Assembly (NCBI GenBank): GCA_003486225.1
Contig: DNGN01000202.1
Location: 1 to 6,788 of the forward strand
Source: Chloroflexota bacterium
Lineage (GTDB): Bacteria > Chloroflexota > Anaerolineae > Anaerolineales > UBA11579
Direction: 5' to 3'
Length of the DNA: 6,788 nt
Shown here: positions 4,761-6,788 of the stretch, one piece after another
Layout of the letters: every line of letters starts with the position of its first letter
Position numbering within the stretch: position 1 is the first letter of the stretch
Notes under the pieces: model-generated
What the model was told of the DNA's origin: nothing
Databases searched by the model: none
The model's input: the letters and a program-made list of their open reading frames with translations, nothing else
Translations under genes and position numbers: made by a program

Positions 4761-5663
4761 ATGACCTCACACAAAACTTTTATCACAGTTACCACTGGGT
4801 TGGACCGGCAATCCCCTGCTATGCGTTTGTATGAAAAGGCGAAAAAATTCGGGATCTGGAATCCAAGTGACATCGACTTAAGGGAAGACCGCACCCATTG
4901 GCAGGCCTTCAGCGCAGAGGAGAAGGACCTGGTTCTGCGTCTGATCGCTCTGTTTGCCGCCGGGGAGGAAGCCGTCACCCTAGACTTGCTGCCCCTGATC
5001 CAGGTGATTGCAGAGGAAGGCCGGCTGGAAGAAGAGCTCTACCTGACCACCTTCCTGTTTGAAGAAGCCAAGCATACCGATTTCTTCCGCCGGGTGCTCG
5101 ATGAAGTATGTGAACACCACGGCGACCTAACCCAATATCACAGCCCCAGCTACCAGGCCATTTTTTACCAGCACCTACCGGCAGCCATGCACCAGCTGCG
5201 CCAGGACCCGTCAGCCGTGCACCAGGTCCGCGCCTCGGTGACCTATAACATGATCGTTGAAGGTATGCTGGCCGAAACCGGCTATCATGCTTTCTTCACA
5301 ATGCTTGAACGGCAAAACCTGATGCCCGGCCTGAGAGAAGGCATCAGCCTGCTGAAGAAGGACGAATCCCGCCATCTTGCTTACGGCATCTTCCTGCTGT
5401 CCCGCCTGGTGGCAGAATACCCCGAACTCTGGGACGACCTGGAAAGCCAGATGAACAGCCTGCTCTACCCGGCTGTCGCTGTCATCAGCGAAGCTTTCAG
5501 TGCTTACCAGGTGCCCCCATTTGGTCTTGTGGAAGAAGATTTTATTATCTACGCCATGGATCAATTCCAGAAACGCTTTGCACGCATTGAGAAAGCACGC
5601 GGCGCAGATATCGCTCAGATTATTCAAACCACTCATCAGGTGATTGAAGACAACAACGCCTGA
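4761..5663 (+). CDS. R2-like ligand-binding oxidase (R2lox)
   Basis: A 300-residue ferritin-fold diiron-type protein of the R2lox family, often mis-annotated as ribonucleotide reductase beta subunit. All six metal ligands are visible and fall at the numbering I recall for the Geobacillus kaustophilus protein: E69 (AAGEEAV), E102 and H105 (EEAKH), E167 (IVEGML), E202 and H205 (DESRH). V72 and Y162 are also present, the pair that forms the Val-Tyr ether cross-link. Known R2lox proteins assemble a Mn/Fe cofactor, bind a long-chain fatty-acid-like ligand and carry out two-electron oxidations; the native substrate is unknown. The length of about 300 residues is normal. AGGA six bases before ATG supports the start. 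No nrdA-type large subunit is next to it. The next gene, a GMC oxidoreductase, follows 31 bp after the stop, so the two are probably co-transcribed and may act on one substrate. Confidence 0.92.
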   Translation: MTSHKTFITVTTGLDRQSPAMRLYEKAKKFGIWNPSDIDLREDRTHWQAFSAEEKDLVLRLIALFAAGEEAVTLDLLPLIQVIAEEGRLEEELYLTTFLFEEAKHTDFFRRVLDEVCEHHGDLTQYHSPSYQAIFYQHLPAAMHQLRQDPSAVHQVRASVTYNMIVEGMLAETGYHAFFTMLERQNLMPGLREGISLLKKDESRHLAYGIFLLSRLVAEYPELWDDLESQMNSLLYPAVAVISEAFSAYQVPPFGLVEEDFIIYAMDQFQKRFARIEKARGADIAQIIQTTHQVIEDNNA

Positions 5664-5694
5664 AATCTTGCATTGACAAGGGTATCATCGGCTT

Positions 5695-6788
5695 ATGGAT
5701 CCAAAACAGACCTACGATTATGTCATTATCGGTTCCGGCTTCGGTGGGAGTGTTTCTGCCATGCGCCTGGCCGAAAAAGGTTATTCTGTGCTCGTTCTGG
5801 AACGCGGCAAACGCTTTGAAGACCAGGACTTTGCCGAATCGAACTGGGCATTCTGGAAGTACCTGTACAACCCGGCCCTACGCAGCTTTGGCATTTTCCA
5901 GATGAGCCTGCTGAACGGTATGCTGATCCTGCATGGTGCTGGGGTTGGCGGCGGCAGCCTTGGCTATGCGAATGTGTTAATGAAGCCCGATGATAAACTT
6001 TTTAATGCCCCCGCCTGGAAAGACCTGGCCGATTGGAAATCCACCTTAGCCCCCCATTATGAAACCGCTCAGCGCATGCTGGGTGCCGTGACCAACCCGA
6101 TGCTGACCGAGGCCGATGACCATCTGCGGCAGGTCGCCGCAGATCTCGAGGTGGAAGATACTTTTATCCCCACCGATGTCGGCGTACTGTTTGGCGACCT
6201 CGGAGCAGAAGGCCAGCCGGTTGGCGACCCATTCTTCCAGGGTCATGGACCTGAGCGCAATACCTGCCAGTACTGCGGCGGCTGTCTGGTTGGCTGCCGG
6301 CACAATGCCAAAAACACCCTGCCCAAAAACTACCTCTACTTCGCTGAGCAATGGGGCGTGCAGGTGCAGGCTGAAGCCAAGGTCGACGACATCCGCCCGC
6401 TGGAGTCTGAACAGCCAGACCAGGCACGCTATGAGGTCAGCTATCACAACCCCACTAAATTAATCCCCGCTCCAGGAAAAACAGTCCGGGCCAGAAATGT
6501 GATCCTGGCGGCTGGGGTGATGGGCACCCTGAAGCTGCTCTTCCGCTGCCGGGACGTGGTCGGCTCACTTCCCGACCTATCCCACCGCCTGGGCAACATG
6601 GTGCGCACCAACAGCGAAGCCCTGACAGGTGCCACAGCCTACCAGAACGGCCGGGACTATTCCAACGGCATCGCCATCAGTTCCATCTTTAAGGCAGACG
6701 AGGTCACCCACATCGAACCCGTTCGCTACCCGTCAAAATCCGGCCTGATCCGCCTGCTGGCTTGGCCGCTGATCGATTCAGACCAGCC
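5695..6788 (+). CDS. GMC-family FAD oxidoreductase, ChoD/cholesterol-oxidase-like (partial, 3' end missing)
   Basis: The frame stays open from ATG 5695 to the window end (364 codons read); relatives have roughly 550-580 residues, so about a third is missing. The N-terminal FAD Rossmann motif is IIGSGFGGS (11-19), with LERG at 35-38, and the GMC signature AGVGGGSLGYAN spans 82-93. The sequence then follows the mycobacterial ChoD (Rv3409c) type closely: AQRMLGAVTNP (125-135), DVGVLFG, a cluster C191-x2-C194-x2-C197-x3-C201 followed by AKNT (205-208), and HIEPVRY late in the fragment. GMC enzymes oxidise alcohols, sterols or similar substrates with FAD; the substrate here is unknown and the ChoD name should not be read as proof of sterol use. 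The four cysteines could bind zinc or an iron-sulfur cluster. AAGGG stands 12 bases before ATG, a long spacing, so translation may be coupled to R2lox. Confidence 0.9.
   Translation, partial: MDPKQTYDYVIIGSGFGGSVSAMRLAEKGYSVLVLERGKRFEDQDFAESNWAFWKYLYNPALRSFGIFQMSLLNGMLILHGAGVGGGSLGYANVLMKPDDKLFNAPAWKDLADWKSTLAPHYETAQRMLGAVTNPMLTEADDHLRQVAADLEVEDTFIPTDVGVLFGDLGAEGQPVGDPFFQGHGPERNTCQYCGGCLVGCRHNAKNTLPKNYLYFAEQWGVQVQAEAKVDDIRPLESEQPDQARYEVSYHNPTKLIPAPGKTVRARNVILAAGVMGTLKLLFRCRDVVGSLPDLSHRLGNMVRTNSEALTGATAYQNGRDYSNGIAISSIFKADEVTHIEPVRYPSKSGLIRLLAWPLIDSDQ

Noticed and set aside
5211..5636. Antisense open frame of 141 codons opposite R2lox
   Set aside because: R2lox on the other strand has full family motifs; this frame is a by-product of its codon use.
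4761..5663. Ribonucleotide reductase beta subunit (NrdB) for the 300-residue protein
   Set aside because: The ligand positions and V72/Y162 pair fit R2lox, and no large-subunit nrdA gene is adjacent.
6046..6463. Open frames on both strands inside the GMC oxidoreductase
   Set aside because: The main frame from 5695 carries the FAD, GMC and cysteine motifs without interruption; the others are shadows.

Overview
The window looks like ordinary chromosome from a free-living bacterium. Moderate GC, consistent AGGAG/GGAGG ribosome binding sites, many short unlinked transcription units, secreted proteins with DUF5666 repeats, and a proline-rich secreted protein all fit an uncultured Chloroflexota (Anaerolineae-like) genome. 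The lineage is an inference from general style, not from a marker tree. I see no phage, insertion sequence, CRISPR array, tRNA or rRNA.

Layout: (1) 38-625, minus strand: infA (translation initiation factor IF-1) with a near-perfect promoter, a leader of about 180 nt carrying a terminator-like hairpin, and two candidate terminators downstream. (2) 704-1933, plus strand: a secreted protein of four DUF5666-type repeats, behind a promoter region with an 11-bp tandem repeat, ending in a strong bidirectional terminator. (3) 1952-2645, minus strand: a membrane-anchored DUF4230 protein whose -10 box lies so close to the start codon that the mRNA is probably leaderless. (4) 2745-3124, plus strand: a DUF503/YlxP-family protein. 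(5) 3125-3456: a 332-bp stretch without a convincing gene. (6) 3457-4082, plus strand: a secreted protein with two copies of a CH...HxxH.GDI...C domain, then a second bidirectional terminator. (7) 4104-4505, minus strand: an Hsp20 small heat shock protein. (8) 4761-6788, plus strand: an R2-like ligand-binding oxidase (R2lox) followed after 31 bp by a GMC-family FAD oxidoreductase of the mycobacterial ChoD type, which is cut by the window end.

The most interesting part is the last pair. The R2lox keeps all six metal ligands and the Val-Tyr pair that forms the ether cross-link. Its partner resembles a sterol/alcohol oxidase and has a four-cysteine cluster. Together they suggest a two-step oxidation of a lipid-like substrate. 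The other genes are single transcription units separated by terminators or divergent promoters, with no sign that they act as one system.
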